Source: Gemmatimonadales bacterium (lineage in GTDB: Bacteria > Gemmatimonadota > Gemmatimonadetes > Gemmatimonadales > GWC2-71-9). From it: 45,406 nt of DNA. Shown in pieces: positions 31,209 through 39,684 of the stretch. The stretch's first letter is position 1; every line of letters begins with the position of its first letter. A model generated the notes under the pieces. It saw only the letters and a list, made by a program, of their open reading frames with translations, was not told the origin of the DNA and did no database searches. A program made the translations under genes and the position numbers. Location: positions 1 through 45,406 of the forward strand of contig WVYX01000251.1 of the NCBI GenBank assembly GCA_011772755.1, in the 5' to 3' direction.

Positions 31209-32438
31209 ATGAAACGCTTCGGACGCCGAGTATCGTTCTGCCTAGGGAGCGTGGCCACCGTGTGGTTGGTGGGTACGGGAGCGGGAGTGCAGGCGCAGGA
31301 GGTAGTCGGTCACTCCACGGTGCAGTCGCCCCAGGAGGGAATGCTGATCCTCGAGTTGGGCGGCGGCAACAGCCTCGTCATCACGCTCGCCGACGGCAAG
31401 TTGCTACTGGGCGGTACGGAAGTGGCGACCTACCGCCCTGGCGGGCCGCTCGAGCATGCGTGGCGTGAGCTGCTCAACCATGCCCGAGAGCTGGACACCG
31501 AAGAGCTGCTGAGGGCAGTACAGGACTTGGAGGTGAGGGAGCTCGTCGAGGCCGAGCGGGTAGCACTTCAGGCCGTCGAGGCGGCGGTGGCCGGTCTGGC
31601 GGCAGCCGAAGCGGTGATCCCTGAGGTGGTGGTGTCAGTCCCAGAGATCGTGGTGGTCCCGGAGATCCCTGAAGTGGTAGTAGAGGTCCCACACGTGCGA
31701 GAGGCGCCCGTGGTTCGCGACCGACGCGTCGTGATACCGCAGCTTAGGCGCGGCATCGCCTTCGAGGAGTCGCCCTCGTTGATCGGCGGGATCGCTGGTT
31801 CCGCGGTGAGCCTGCTGGCCACCTTCATCGCCCTGGCATTCATGGGACTGGGCCTGCTGGTGTTCGCACCGCGCCAGCTCGAAACGGTGGCCGACACCGT
31901 GTGGCACTCGTTCGGGCGGTCGTTCCTCGCGGGCCTGTTCGCACAACCGCTGCTGCTCCCCGTCTTCGGGATGATGGTCGTCGGCCTCGCCCTGACGGTG
32001 GTGGGTATTCTGGTCCTGCCGTTCGCCATCTTGGCGTTCTACCTGGCGCTGGTACTGGCCGTCCTGAGCGGCTACATCGCCGTGGCGCGCACTGTCGGTG
32101 AGGTCTACCTGCGGCGGAAGATGGCCCGAGGCGAGGCCGTGCGGACCTGGGGCACCTACCGCTACATCGTCTACGGCCTGGCGGGCTTGCTGGCCATCTG
32201 GCTCCCCGCCGTGGTGTTGGGTTCGGTGCCGGTGGCCGGGCCCATCGCGATCGTAGTGGCGGCGCTCATTACCTGGGTGCTGGCCACCGCGGGGTTCGGC
32301 GCCACCATCATCTCTCGCGCCGGCCTCCGCGGTACCTTCGTGCGTCGCATCGACCAGGCCCTGACGGACGAGCAGTTCTGGCCCTCGGAGGTTCCGGGGG
32401 TGCGAACCCACCAGCGCGTTCCCCGCTCGCGCTCATGA
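31209..32438 (+). CDS. Membrane protein with long Val/Glu-rich periplasmic segment
   Basis: 409 residues. Signal sequence (SVATVWLVGTGAGVQAQ), a periplasmic part with a coil region (LLRAVQDLEVRELVEAERVA) and repeats of V-x-V-P-E-I/V (IPEVVVSVPEIVVVPEIPEV), then four hydrophobic helices (SAVSLLATFIALAFMGLGLL, LLLPVFGMMVVGLALTVVGI, LPFAILAFYLALVLAVLSGY, VAGPIAIVVAALITWVLATA). The C-terminal half resembles bactofilin-linked polymer-export membrane proteins. It starts 5 bp after the upstream stop. Probably a target or sensor of the preceding ECF sigma system. Confidence 0.6.
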   Translation: MKRFGRRVSFCLGSVATVWLVGTGAGVQAQEVVGHSTVQSPQEGMLILELGGGNSLVITLADGKLLLGGTEVATYRPGGPLEHAWRELLNHARELDTEELLRAVQDLEVRELVEAERVALQAVEAAVAGLAAAEAVIPEVVVSVPEIVVVPEIPEVVVEVPHVREAPVVRDRRVVIPQLRRGIAFEESPSLIGGIAGSAVSLLATFIALAFMGLGLLVFAPRQLETVADTVWHSFGRSFLAGLFAQPLLLPVFGMMVVGLALTVVGILVLPFAILAFYLALVLAVLSGYIAVARTVGEVYLRRKMARGEAVRTWGTYRYIVYGLAGLLAIWLPAVVLGSVPVAGPIAIVVAALITWVLATAGFGATIISRAGLRGTFVRRIDQALTDEQFWPSEVPGVRTHQRVPRSRS

Positions 32439-33301
32439 GATCCAGTCGCCGCCGCGCGCTCGTCGCCCTGGCGGCACTGGGCGTCGCCGCCTTTACCCAG
32501 GAGGCGGCGGCACAGTCTTGGCGGACGATCTCCTCCGCCCGTCAGCTCCAGGGCGAGCAGCAGCTCACCGTTGACGTGGAATTCGCCTCGGGAACGTTCC
32601 GGCTACAGCCAGCGGCCGGCACGGCGCTCTATCGGGCGGAACTCATGTACGACGCCGACTACTTCGAGCCCCGGGGGAAGTACGATGCCGCCACCCACAC
32701 CTTGAAGATAGGCGTCACCATCGACCGCGGCACCCACAACCTGGACCTTAGCGACGACTCACCACAGTACCTGAATCTCGCCATCTCACCCGACGTCCCA
32801 GCGGCCCTCAAGCTGCAATTCGGCTTGGCCCGGGCCGAGATCGACCTCGGGGGATTGTCGGTAGCCGGCGCCTCAGTGAAGACCGGCGCCAGCGAGAGCT
32901 GGATCGGCTTCAGCCGACCCAATCGTATCAACTGCCGGTCATTTGAAATCGCCGTTGGCGCCGCGGAGCTGTTGGTGGAGGGCCTGGGCAACGCTCGCTG
33001 TCGCCGCATCAGGGCCATCGGTGGCGCAGGTGATCTGACACTCGACTTCACTGGTGATTGGCACGCCGAGGTCACAACGCGTGGCGACATCAAGCTCGGC
33101 TTTGGCACCCTCACCCTGCGGTTCCCGAAAGAACTCGGCGTCGAGCTCGACATCGACCGGCTACTAGCGAGCTTCGACCAGCGCGGCTTCGTGAAACGGG
33201 GATCCCGCTACGTCTCCACCAACTACGACTCGACCAGGGCCAGGCTCCGACTCAACATCGACGCGGCCATCGGCGAGATCCACGTGGAGTGGGTGAACTA
33301 A
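32435..33301 (+). CDS. Exported beta-rich toast-rack-like protein
   Basis: 288 residues with a signal peptide (ALVALAALGVAAFTQEAAAQ). The mature part is beta-strand rich and repetitive: FGLARAEIDLGGLSVAGASV, FEIAVGAAELLVEGLGNARC, AIGGAGDLTLDFTGDWHAEV, TTRGDIKLGFGTLTLRFPKE. This is the right-handed, repeated-strand layout of DUF4097 / toast-rack (LiaF-like C-terminal) domains. ATGA overlap with the upstream gene indicates coupling. It closes the sigma-factor operon before the repeat at 33304-33416. Confidence 0.65.
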   Translation: MRSSRRRALVALAALGVAAFTQEAAAQSWRTISSARQLQGEQQLTVDVEFASGTFRLQPAAGTALYRAELMYDADYFEPRGKYDAATHTLKIGVTIDRGTHNLDLSDDSPQYLNLAISPDVPAALKLQFGLARAEIDLGGLSVAGASVKTGASESWIGFSRPNRINCRSFEIAVGAAELLVEGLGNARCRRIRAIGGAGDLTLDFTGDWHAEVTTRGDIKLGFGTLTLRFPKELGVELDIDRLLASFDQRGFVKRGSRYVSTNYDSTRARLRLNIDAAIGEIHVEWVN

Positions 33302-33303
33302 GA

Positions 33304-33416
33304 ACTGACTGCTCCGCAGTTCGCAATTAGCAATTCGCAATTCGAGACAGGTCTCACCTAACGCGGGTGTGGCTCACGAACTGCTAATCGCGAATTGCGA
33401 GTTGCAGAGCAGTCAG
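33304..33416. repeat. Long inverted repeat built of 7-bp units
   Basis: The two 40-base arms (33304-33343 and 33377-33416) are imperfect reverse complements, starting CTGACTGCTC at both ends. Each arm consists of GCAATTC / GCAATTA heptamer units. It lies exactly between the convergent ends of the toast-rack-like gene and mrp, so it may act as a two-way terminator when folded. Confidence 0.65.
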
Positions 33417-33418
33417 CT

Positions 33419-34522
33419 TCAGCCAGTAATAATCGGCAGCGCTATACTGCGGCCCCCGGCCTTGTGCGCGACTTCTTGCGCGATGGCCGCGAGCGCCTGA
33501 GCCGCGGGCGACTTAGGCCGTCCCACCACCACCGGCTTGCCTGTGTCCTGCTCCTCGGTCATGCCCGCCTGGAGCGGTACCTGTCCCAGGAGGGGGACGC
33601 CGAGCTCGTCTGCCAGTCGCTGACCGCCGCCACCGGAAAACACCTCACTCCGCTGGTCGCAGTGAGGGCAGATGAAGTAGCTCATGTTCTCGACGATGCC
33701 GATCACCGGCACGCCGACACGCTCGAACATCTTCGCCCCTCGGAGCGCGTCGCCGGCCGCCATCTCCTGGGGTGTGGTAACGATGATGCCACCCTTCATG
33801 TGGATCGCTTGCGCGAGGGAGAGCTGTGCGTCACCGGTGCCCGGCGGCAGATCGACGAAGAAGTAGTCGAGTGTGCCCCAATCGACGTCCCGGAGGAATT
33901 GGTGGATGATCTTTGTGACAATCGGGCCACGCCAGATAGCGGGCATGTCCCGCTCGATGAGGAGCCCCAGAGAGATCAGTCGCACGCCGTACTTCTCGAG
34001 CGGGCGAATCCGGCCGGCGCGGACGCTGGGCTTCTCGCTGACGCCGAACAGACGCGGGATGTTGGGGCCGTAGACATCTGCATCCATCAGCGCAACACGA
34101 CGGCCGGCGTGGGCCAACTCGACGGCGATGTTCGCCGCCACGGTGGACTTACCCACGCCTCCCTTGCCGCTCGACACCGCAATCACTGCGCCGAGCTCGG
34201 GCAGTTCTACCGGTGTCGCGGGCACCGCGCTGGCCGCCTGCGGTCTCGACGAAGGTCCACCAGCAGCAGGACCGCGGCCGCTTGGCTCGACCACGTTGAT
34301 CTTCACGTCGGTAACGCCCTCGACTTCCCGAACCGCCCGGCGCGCTTCTCGAACCAGCGTCGCCGGATCATCCCGTGCCAGCACGAAGGTGAAGGACACG
34401 CGGCCGTCGTCTTCGATCACGAGGTCCTGCACCATCCCTGCCGAGATCACATCGTTGTCGACCCGGGCGTTGCGGACGTTGGTGAGGGCTCCAGCGACTT
34501 GCGCTTGCAGATTGTGTGCCAT
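33419..34522 (-). CDS. mrp: Mrp/ApbC-type P-loop ATPase
   Basis: 367-residue Fe-S cluster carrier of the Mrp/NBP35 type. The N-terminal part is a MIP18/DUF59-like domain (AHNLQAQVAGALTNVRNARV, DVKINVVEPSG), then a proline-rich linker, then the deviant Walker A ISVSSGKGGVGKST-type loop (AVSSGKGGVGKSTVAANIAV), the FVDLPPGTGDAQLSLAQAIH stretch and a CPHC pair (ENMSYFICPHCDQRSEVF) for Fe-S binding. ATG at 34522 with GAGG upstream begins at the usual domain start. It would insert Fe-S clusters into apoproteins in the cytosol. Confidence 0.93.
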   Translation of the reverse strand: MAHNLQAQVAGALTNVRNARVDNDVISAGMVQDLVIEDDGRVSFTFVLARDDPATLVREARRAVREVEGVTDVKINVVEPSGRGPAAGGPSSRPQAASAVPATPVELPELGAVIAVSSGKGGVGKSTVAANIAVELAHAGRRVALMDADVYGPNIPRLFGVSEKPSVRAGRIRPLEKYGVRLISLGLLIERDMPAIWRGPIVTKIIHQFLRDVDWGTLDYFFVDLPPGTGDAQLSLAQAIHMKGGIIVTTPQEMAAGDALRGAKMFERVGVPVIGIVENMSYFICPHCDQRSEVFSGGGGQRLADELGVPLLGQVPLQAGMTEEQDTGKPVVVGRPKSPAAQALAAIAQEVAHKAGGRSIALPIITG

Positions 34523-34545
34523 GGCCTCGAATGATAGGACGGGGC

Positions 34546-35589
34546 TCAGCACCGGGCAACCGAACGTGCAGCGCTCAATAGCTGAGCCTGCACGTCACCC
34601 AGCGCTCCCTCGAGCGACGCTCCCGCTGCCCGCTGGTGACCGCCACCACCGAACTGTTGGGCCAGACGCGCGACGTCTAGCTCTCCCACCGAACGCAGGG
34701 ACACCTTGATGCGCCCATTGGCCAGCTCTCGGAAGAGAATGGCGAGGCGCACACCGCGAATGGACCGGGCGAATTCCACGATGCCTTCGAGATCCACCGC
34801 ATCCACTCCGTGGCGCTCGAGAGCGCCCGGCGGAACCGTCATCCACGCCAGTCCGTTTGCAGGCTCCACCACCAGGGTCTCCAACACCTCGGCCAGGAGT
34901 CGAACCTTGCCTTCGGGTTCACTGGCGTACACGTCGCGGTAGATCTCCTCAGGACGCAGTTCATGCTGCAGCAAGTGGGCCGCTACCTGAAGGGCTCGGG
35001 GAGTGGTGTTGCTGAACCGGAAGCCCCCGGTATCCGTGAGCATCGCGACATAGAGGCCCCTAGCGACCTCCGGGGAGAGCTGCCAGCGTGCGGCACGGGC
35101 GAGGTCGTAGACCAGCTCACCCGTCGCGCAGGCGCCGGCGTCCACCAGACGCGGACCGGGGGGGAGCGTCCCGTCACTCGCGTGATGGTCGATGCACGCA
35201 ACCGGGACGGATGCCTGTTCCACGATTCGGGCGAGATGCCCGAGGCGCCCCGTATCCGAAATGTCCAGGACTACGATGGCATCGGCACGCTCGAGATGTT
35301 TCACCGCCGCCGCCGACTTGTCGGCCCGCTCGATGCCCTTGAGGAGAAAGTGATACCGCTGGGGAAACGGCGTGGGGTTGGTGATGGCCGCACGCACCCC
35401 TCGCCCGGTCAACAGGTGCCACAGCGCCACCGCGCTCCCCGCACCGTCACCGTCGGCGTTCACGTGCGTGGTGAGGGCCACTCGCATCCCACGCTTGAAC
35501 AGCGCAAGTAGCGGCTTCGCGGCCCGGCGCCGGCCCGCGGTGATCCCTACCCCGCGGGAACGCCCACCGTAGCGATCAGCTGACGCCAT
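34546..35589 (-). CDS. nrnA: DHH/DHHA1 phosphoesterase (NrnA-like)
   Basis: 347 residues. DHH motifs: THVNADGDGAGSAVALWHLL, IVVLDISDTGRLGHLA, CIDHHASDGTLP and MLTDTGGFRFSNTTPRALQV, then a DHHA1 C-terminus with GRIKVSLRS and QFGGGGHQRAAGASL. This matches bifunctional oligoribonuclease / pAp phosphatase. It degrades short oligonucleotides (nanoRNA) and/or 3'-phosphoadenosine-5'-phosphate. Its stop lies 23 bp from the mrp start and both run on the minus strand. Confidence 0.9.
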   Translation of the reverse strand: MASADRYGGRSRGVGITAGRRRAAKPLLALFKRGMRVALTTHVNADGDGAGSAVALWHLLTGRGVRAAITNPTPFPQRYHFLLKGIERADKSAAAVKHLERADAIVVLDISDTGRLGHLARIVEQASVPVACIDHHASDGTLPPGPRLVDAGACATGELVYDLARAARWQLSPEVARGLYVAMLTDTGGFRFSNTTPRALQVAAHLLQHELRPEEIYRDVYASEPEGKVRLLAEVLETLVVEPANGLAWMTVPPGALERHGVDAVDLEGIVEFARSIRGVRLAILFRELANGRIKVSLRSVGELDVARLAQQFGGGGHQRAAGASLEGALGDVQAQLLSAARSVARC

Positions 35590-35796
35590 CGATCACCGAT
35601 CCTTGGTTCACCAATCAGCACGACGGCCGAACAAACACCCTCTGACGGGTGTACAGCGACCGTATCATTGTACCGCGAGGCGTTGCCCTCACGCTACGGG
35701 CAGTGGCACCGGGCACGCGCGCCTCCCCAACGGCCCTTGCCGTGGTGGGGGCGGAGTGCCCATTATGTCAGGCCTTTCACCGACCAGCAGACGTGT
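35590..35796. promoter_or_regulatory. Divergent spacer nrnA / symporter
   Basis: A compact hairpin ACACCC-TCTGAC-GGGTGT lies at 35635-35652. A TATCAT element (about 35671) could be a -10 box for the plus strand, leaving a leader of over 100 bases. No protein fits here. Regulatory role is inferred from location only. Confidence 0.3.
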
Positions 35797-37551
35797 ATGG
35801 AACTTCTTGAGAGCATCGTCAACGCCGCCAGCAGGTACATCTCGGACATAGGTATCCCGTTTGGGGAGGCGGAGATCCCCTACATGGTGATCGCCCTCCT
35901 CGGCACCGGGATCTTCCTCACACTGCGTCTCGGTTTCCTGCAACTCCGCAAGCTGGGACACGGCTTCGCGGTCACGTCAGGAGTGTACGATGACCCCGCC
36001 GAGCCGGGTGACGTCTCCCACTTCCAGGCGCTCACCACCGCCCTCTCGGCAACGGTGGGCATCGGCAACATCGCCGGGGTTGCCATCGCCATTCACTGGG
36101 GCGGTCCGGGCGCACTGTTCTGGATGTGGATGACAGCGCTGCTGGGGATGGCCACCAAGTACTCCGAGGTGACGCTCGCGCAGCACTACCGCCAGGTCGA
36201 GAAGGTGGACCTGGATCCGCACAAGTGGGAAGGCTCGGTCTCCGGCGGACCGATGTACTACATCGAACGCGGCCTTGGTCATTCCTGGAAGCCGCTTGCG
36301 GTGTTCTTCGCATTGATGCTGGGCACCACGGCGTTCCTCACCGGCAACGCCATCCAGGCGAACACCGTGGCGGACACGATGAACACCACCTTTGGCATCC
36401 CCGTGTGGGTGAGTGGGCTGGTGACGTCCACCGTTGTGGCCCTTGTCATCATCGGCGGGATCACGCGTATCGGCAGAGTGACGAGCATACTAGCGCCGCT
36501 CATGGCGACGATCTACGTCATCGGGGCGCTGATCATCATCGGACTCAGCTACGACCGGCTGATCCCGACGTTCGGGCTGATCGTCCGTGAGGCGTTCAAC
36601 CCCACCGCAGGCGTTGCCGGAACAGGGGTGGGAGTGTTCCTGCTCACGATGGTTTGGGGAGTCAAGCGCGGGTTGTTCTCCAACGAGGCCGGCCAGGGTT
36701 CGGCACCCATCGCCCACGCCGCCGCCAAGACCGACGAGCCCGTCTCGGAGGGCGTCGTCGCCCTGGTGGAGCCGTTCATCGACACCATCGTGATCTGCAC
36801 CATGACCGGCCTGGTGATCATCCTCACGGGCGTGTGGGATAACCGGGTGAAGACCGAGATCACCCTGTCCGGCGGCGACATCTCGTGGGTCGAGTTGGAA
36901 GCCAACGGCAACCAGAATGGGATCCAGGCTCCGCTGGAGATCAGGATCGCGGACGGCCACTACGTCGATTCGGCTCCGGGTGCACCCCGGCTCGGATGGC
37001 ACGAGGTGGCGGTGGAGCCACTCTATAGCGACCCGGAACAGACGGCGCTGTTCACAGGCGTGGTGTATCCCGATCGGCAAACGGCCGTTGCCGACGACGG
37101 CACCACCTACCAGGCGCTCTACGCCGACGCGGTCGAGAGCGGGGCACCACTCACGATGCTCGGGTTCCAGGCCGGCCTTCCCGGTGACCTGGGACGCTAC
37201 ATCGTGGTTTTCAGCGTGTTGCTGTTCGCGATCTCAACGGCCATCTCCTGGAGCTACTACGGGGACCGCTGCGCCAACTACCTGTTCGGTGCAAAGTGGA
37301 TCATGCCCTACAAGGTGGTCTTCGTCCTCATGCACTTCGGGGGAGCGGTCGTGTCGCTCGCGGTTGCCTGGACCCTGGGGGACCTGTTCCTGGGAATCGT
37401 GATCATCCCCAACCTGCTGGCGTTGATCCTGCTCTCGCCCAAGGTCGTCGAGCTCACGAAGAGTTACTTCGAGCGGAAGCCGTGGATCGAGAACCGCGAG
37501 GTGCAACGGCGGCTGAGGGAGGAGCGAAGGCTGAGACGGAAGGCTAACTAG
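35797..37551 (+). CDS. Sodium:alanine (glycine) symporter family protein
   Basis: 584 residues. Typical AGCS family motifs are seen: FQALTTALSATVGIGNIAGV AIAIHWGGPGALFWMW, GGPMYYIERGL and KRGLFSNEAGQGSAPIAHAA. Na+-coupled amino-acid uptake at the inner membrane is expected. It is longer than usual (about 450-540) because of an extra hydrophilic insert of about 115 residues (about 348-463) between late membrane helices. The start at 35797 begins just before the first helix; the open frame extends upstream without support. Confidence 0.88.
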   Translation: MELLESIVNAASRYISDIGIPFGEAEIPYMVIALLGTGIFLTLRLGFLQLRKLGHGFAVTSGVYDDPAEPGDVSHFQALTTALSATVGIGNIAGVAIAIHWGGPGALFWMWMTALLGMATKYSEVTLAQHYRQVEKVDLDPHKWEGSVSGGPMYYIERGLGHSWKPLAVFFALMLGTTAFLTGNAIQANTVADTMNTTFGIPVWVSGLVTSTVVALVIIGGITRIGRVTSILAPLMATIYVIGALIIIGLSYDRLIPTFGLIVREAFNPTAGVAGTGVGVFLLTMVWGVKRGLFSNEAGQGSAPIAHAAAKTDEPVSEGVVALVEPFIDTIVICTMTGLVIILTGVWDNRVKTEITLSGGDISWVELEANGNQNGIQAPLEIRIADGHYVDSAPGAPRLGWHEVAVEPLYSDPEQTALFTGVVYPDRQTAVADDGTTYQALYADAVESGAPLTMLGFQAGLPGDLGRYIVVFSVLLFAISTAISWSYYGDRCANYLFGAKWIMPYKVVFVLMHFGGAVVSLAVAWTLGDLFLGIVIIPNLLALILLSPKVVELTKSYFERKPWIENREVQRRLREERRLRRKAN

Positions 37552-37673
37552 TAGCAACTCGCGATTCGCAATTCGCAGTTCGTGATGCGCCCGGGACCGA
37601 TGAATCTCTCCCGGGCGCGTTGTCATGTCACGAATTGCGAACTGCTAATTGCAAATTGCTAATCGCAAACTGC
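37552..37673. terminator. Convergent terminator with 7-bp-period repeats
   Basis: Centre: a 10-bp perfect stem, GCGCCCGGGA at 37587-37596 and TCCCGGGCGC at 37609-37618, with a 12-base loop. Flanks: heptamer units GCGATTC-GCAATTC-GCAGTTC on the left and GCGAACT-GCTAATT-GCAAATT-GCTAATC on the right, again forming an inverted pair. It sits between the convergent symporter and guaB genes. T-run is short, so efficiency is uncertain. Confidence 0.65.
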
Positions 37674-39131
37674 TCACAATGAGTAGTTCGGCGCCTCCCG
37701 GGTAATCTGCACGTCGTGCGGGTGGGATTCCCGCAGGCCAGCGGCGGTGACCTGGATGAACTCGGTCTCACAGCGCAGCTCCGCCAGGGTCGCACACCCG
37801 CAGTACCCCATTCCGCTCCGGACCCCGCCGACCAACTGGTAGAGTACGTCGCCGACCGGCCCCCGGTACGGTACCCGTCCCTCAATGCCTTCCGGAACGA
37901 GCTTCTGCAGCGAGATCTCACCCTCCTGGAAGTAGCGATCGGCCGATCCGTCCTGCATGGCGGTGAGCGAACCCATCCCCCGCACCGTCTTGTACCGGCG
38001 GCCCTCCAGGAGGAAGCTCTCACCAGGACTTTCCTCGGTTCCTGCGAGCATGGAGCCGAGCATCACGCTGGACGCTCCGCACGCCATCGCCTTGACCGCA
38101 TCGCCGGAGTACTTGACCCCGCCGTCGGCGATGATCGGGATGTCTCCCGCTCCGCGCACCGCTTCCACGATCGCCGAGACCTGGGGGACGCCGACACCCG
38201 TCACCACCCGGGTGGTGCAGATTGAGCCCGGCCCAATGCCCACCTTGACCGCATCCACGCCTCGCTCGACCAGGGCATTCGCTCCATCACAGGTAGCCAC
38301 GTTCCCGGCAACGAGCTGGGCATCAGGGAATGCCTCACGCAACATGGCGACGGCCTGGAGCACGCCTTCCGAGTGGCCATGCGCCGAATCCAGCACTACG
38401 GCATCCGCACCGGCGGCAAGCAGCGCGCCCGCCCGATCCTTCGTATCGCGGCCTACTCCGACGGCAGCCGCGACCCGCAGGCGACCGTGCTCATCCTTGT
38501 TGGCGTCGGGGAACTGTTGCCGCTTGATGATGTCTTTGACGGTGATCAGACCTTTGAGGACACCGGCGTCGTCCACCACCGGCAGCTTCTCGATGCGGTG
38601 TTCCCCGAGAATGCGCTCGGCCTCATCGAGGGTCGTCCCCACAGGAGCCGTGATCAGCCGATCCTTGGTCATCGCCTCCCGCACGGGACGGTCCAAGTTG
38701 CGCTCGAACTGGAGGTCTCGGTTCGTGATGATTCCCACGAGACGACCCTTATCGTCCACGACCGGCACGCCGGAAATCTTGAACCGCGCCATGAGGCCGG
38801 TCGCCTCACGTATCGCACGGTCGGGACCGAGCGTGATGGGATTGAGGATCATCCCACTCTCGGAGCGCTTGACCCGATCCACCTCGGCCGCCTGGCCGTC
38901 AATGGTCATGTTCTTGTGGATCACACCGATGCCGCCGTACCGCGCCACGGCGATCGCCATATTGGCCTCGGTCACCGTATCCATGGCGGCGGAGACCACT
39001 GGGATGTTCAGTGTGATACCGCGGGTGAACTGACCGCGTACATCCACATCCCGGGGATGCACTGTGGCGTGCCGCGGCACCAACAGAACATCGTCGAACG
39101 TCAACGCGTCCCCAGCACGCAGCCGGCTCAC
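37674..39131 (-). CDS. guaB: IMP dehydrogenase
   Basis: 485-residue enzyme converting IMP to XMP, the committed step to GMP. Start [20 protein letters not shown], two CBS domains ([40 protein letters not shown]) and the catalytic loop [20 protein letters not shown] with its Cys, followed by [20 protein letters not shown] and the MGSLTAM / [15 protein letters not shown] flap region. GTG at 39131, with GGGAGG upstream, is the start; the TTG at 39146 is less likely. The gene is preceded by a hairpin leader. Confidence 0.95.
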   Translation of the reverse strand: MSRLRAGDALTFDDVLLVPRHATVHPRDVDVRGQFTRGITLNIPVVSAAMDTVTEANMAIAVARYGGIGVIHKNMTIDGQAAEVDRVKRSESGMILNPITLGPDRAIREATGLMARFKISGVPVVDDKGRLVGIITNRDLQFERNLDRPVREAMTKDRLITAPVGTTLDEAERILGEHRIEKLPVVDDAGVLKGLITVKDIIKRQQFPDANKDEHGRLRVAAAVGVGRDTKDRAGALLAAGADAVVLDSAHGHSEGVLQAVAMLREAFPDAQLVAGNVATCDGANALVERGVDAVKVGIGPGSICTTRVVTGVGVPQVSAIVEAVRGAGDIPIIADGGVKYSGDAVKAMACGASSVMLGSMLAGTEESPGESFLLEGRRYKTVRGMGSLTAMQDGSADRYFQEGEISLQKLVPEGIEGRVPYRGPVGDVLYQLVGGVRSGMGYCGCATLAELRCETEFIQVTAAGLRESHPHDVQITREAPNYSL

Positions 39132-39152
39132 TACACCGCCTCCCAACGCAAG

Positions 39153-39187
39153 ACGACCCGCGGCGCAATCCGCGCCAAGCGGGTCGT
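39153..39187 (-). promoter_or_regulatory. Structured leader hairpin upstream of guaB
   Basis: A 9-bp stem (ACGACCCGC with GCGGGTCGT) encloses a second 5-bp stem (GGCGC with GCGCC) around a 5-base loop. A TACAAT element on the minus strand (39202-39207) could be the promoter -10 box, placing the hairpin in the 5' untranslated leader, ending about 21 bases before the GTG. It could serve as an attenuator or stabiliser, or instead as the terminator of the gene at 39243. Confidence 0.45.
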
Positions 39188-39242
39188 GTCGGGCCGATTC
39201 AATTGTACCATGAAGGAAGTTACGCGCCTCACGGCGCAGCGG

Positions 39243-39674
39243 TCAAGCGCTCGGCGTTTCCTCCTCCCTGCCCTCGCCCTGCTCACTCTCCGCCGAAGCC
39301 TCAGCGCCAGGCTCGGCCTCCGCCTCGGCCTGTGCCTCGGACTCCGCAGTCGATTGCTCTTGCTTCACCGGTTCCTCGCCGGTTCGCGGCTGCAACTCCT
39401 CTGCGACCGCACGGCTCGCGGTGGCAAGCCCCTCCATCACCCGACCTGCGGCATCCACCACCTGCGCCGTTCCCTTCGCCGCGATGTCGCCGATCCGCAC
39501 TGAGCCCAACCTGTCCTCGATGTTCTCAGCGATGCGCTGCATGGTGGAGGGGCTGCGTCGGCTGCGGTTGTATTTCGATTCCAGGAACTCGAGATAGTCC
39601 AGCAACTGCCGTCCGACCTCATCGGACAGCTCGTCGAGCTTCCTCGTGATCTTGCCTTTCAAGTTCTCGTTCAT
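39243..39674 (-). CDS. Coiled-coil protein with acidic low-complexity tail
   Basis: 143 residues. The first 100 are helical and charged: NLKGKITRKLDELSDEVGRQ LLDYLEFLESKYNRSRRSPS, with the ELSDEVGRQLLDYLEFLESK part similar to DUF2281-type segments. The last 45 residues are Glu/Ala/Ser-rich low complexity (SEAQAEAEAEPGAEASAESE). Cytosolic, probably oligomeric. Function unknown. Downstream of the SH3-domain gene by 10 bp, so likely co-transcribed with it. Confidence 0.55.
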   Translation of the reverse strand: MNENLKGKITRKLDELSDEVGRQLLDYLEFLESKYNRSRRSPSTMQRIAENIEDRLGSVRIGDIAAKGTAQVVDAAGRVMEGLATASRAVAEELQPRTGEEPVKQEQSTAESEAQAEAEAEPGAEASAESEQGEGREEETPSA

Positions 39675-39684
39675 GTTGGTAGCC

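Noticed and set aside
33395-34534. 379-codon plus-strand open frame
   Set aside because: Antisense to mrp, which carries all its motifs.
33304-37680. CRISPR arrays in the repeats at 33.3 and 37.6 kb
   Set aside because: Repeat units are 7 bp and contiguous with no unique spacers of 25-40 bp between them.
38373-39503. 376-codon plus-strand open frame
   Set aside because: It is antisense to guaB and the next gene; the composition matches no family and guaB is certain.
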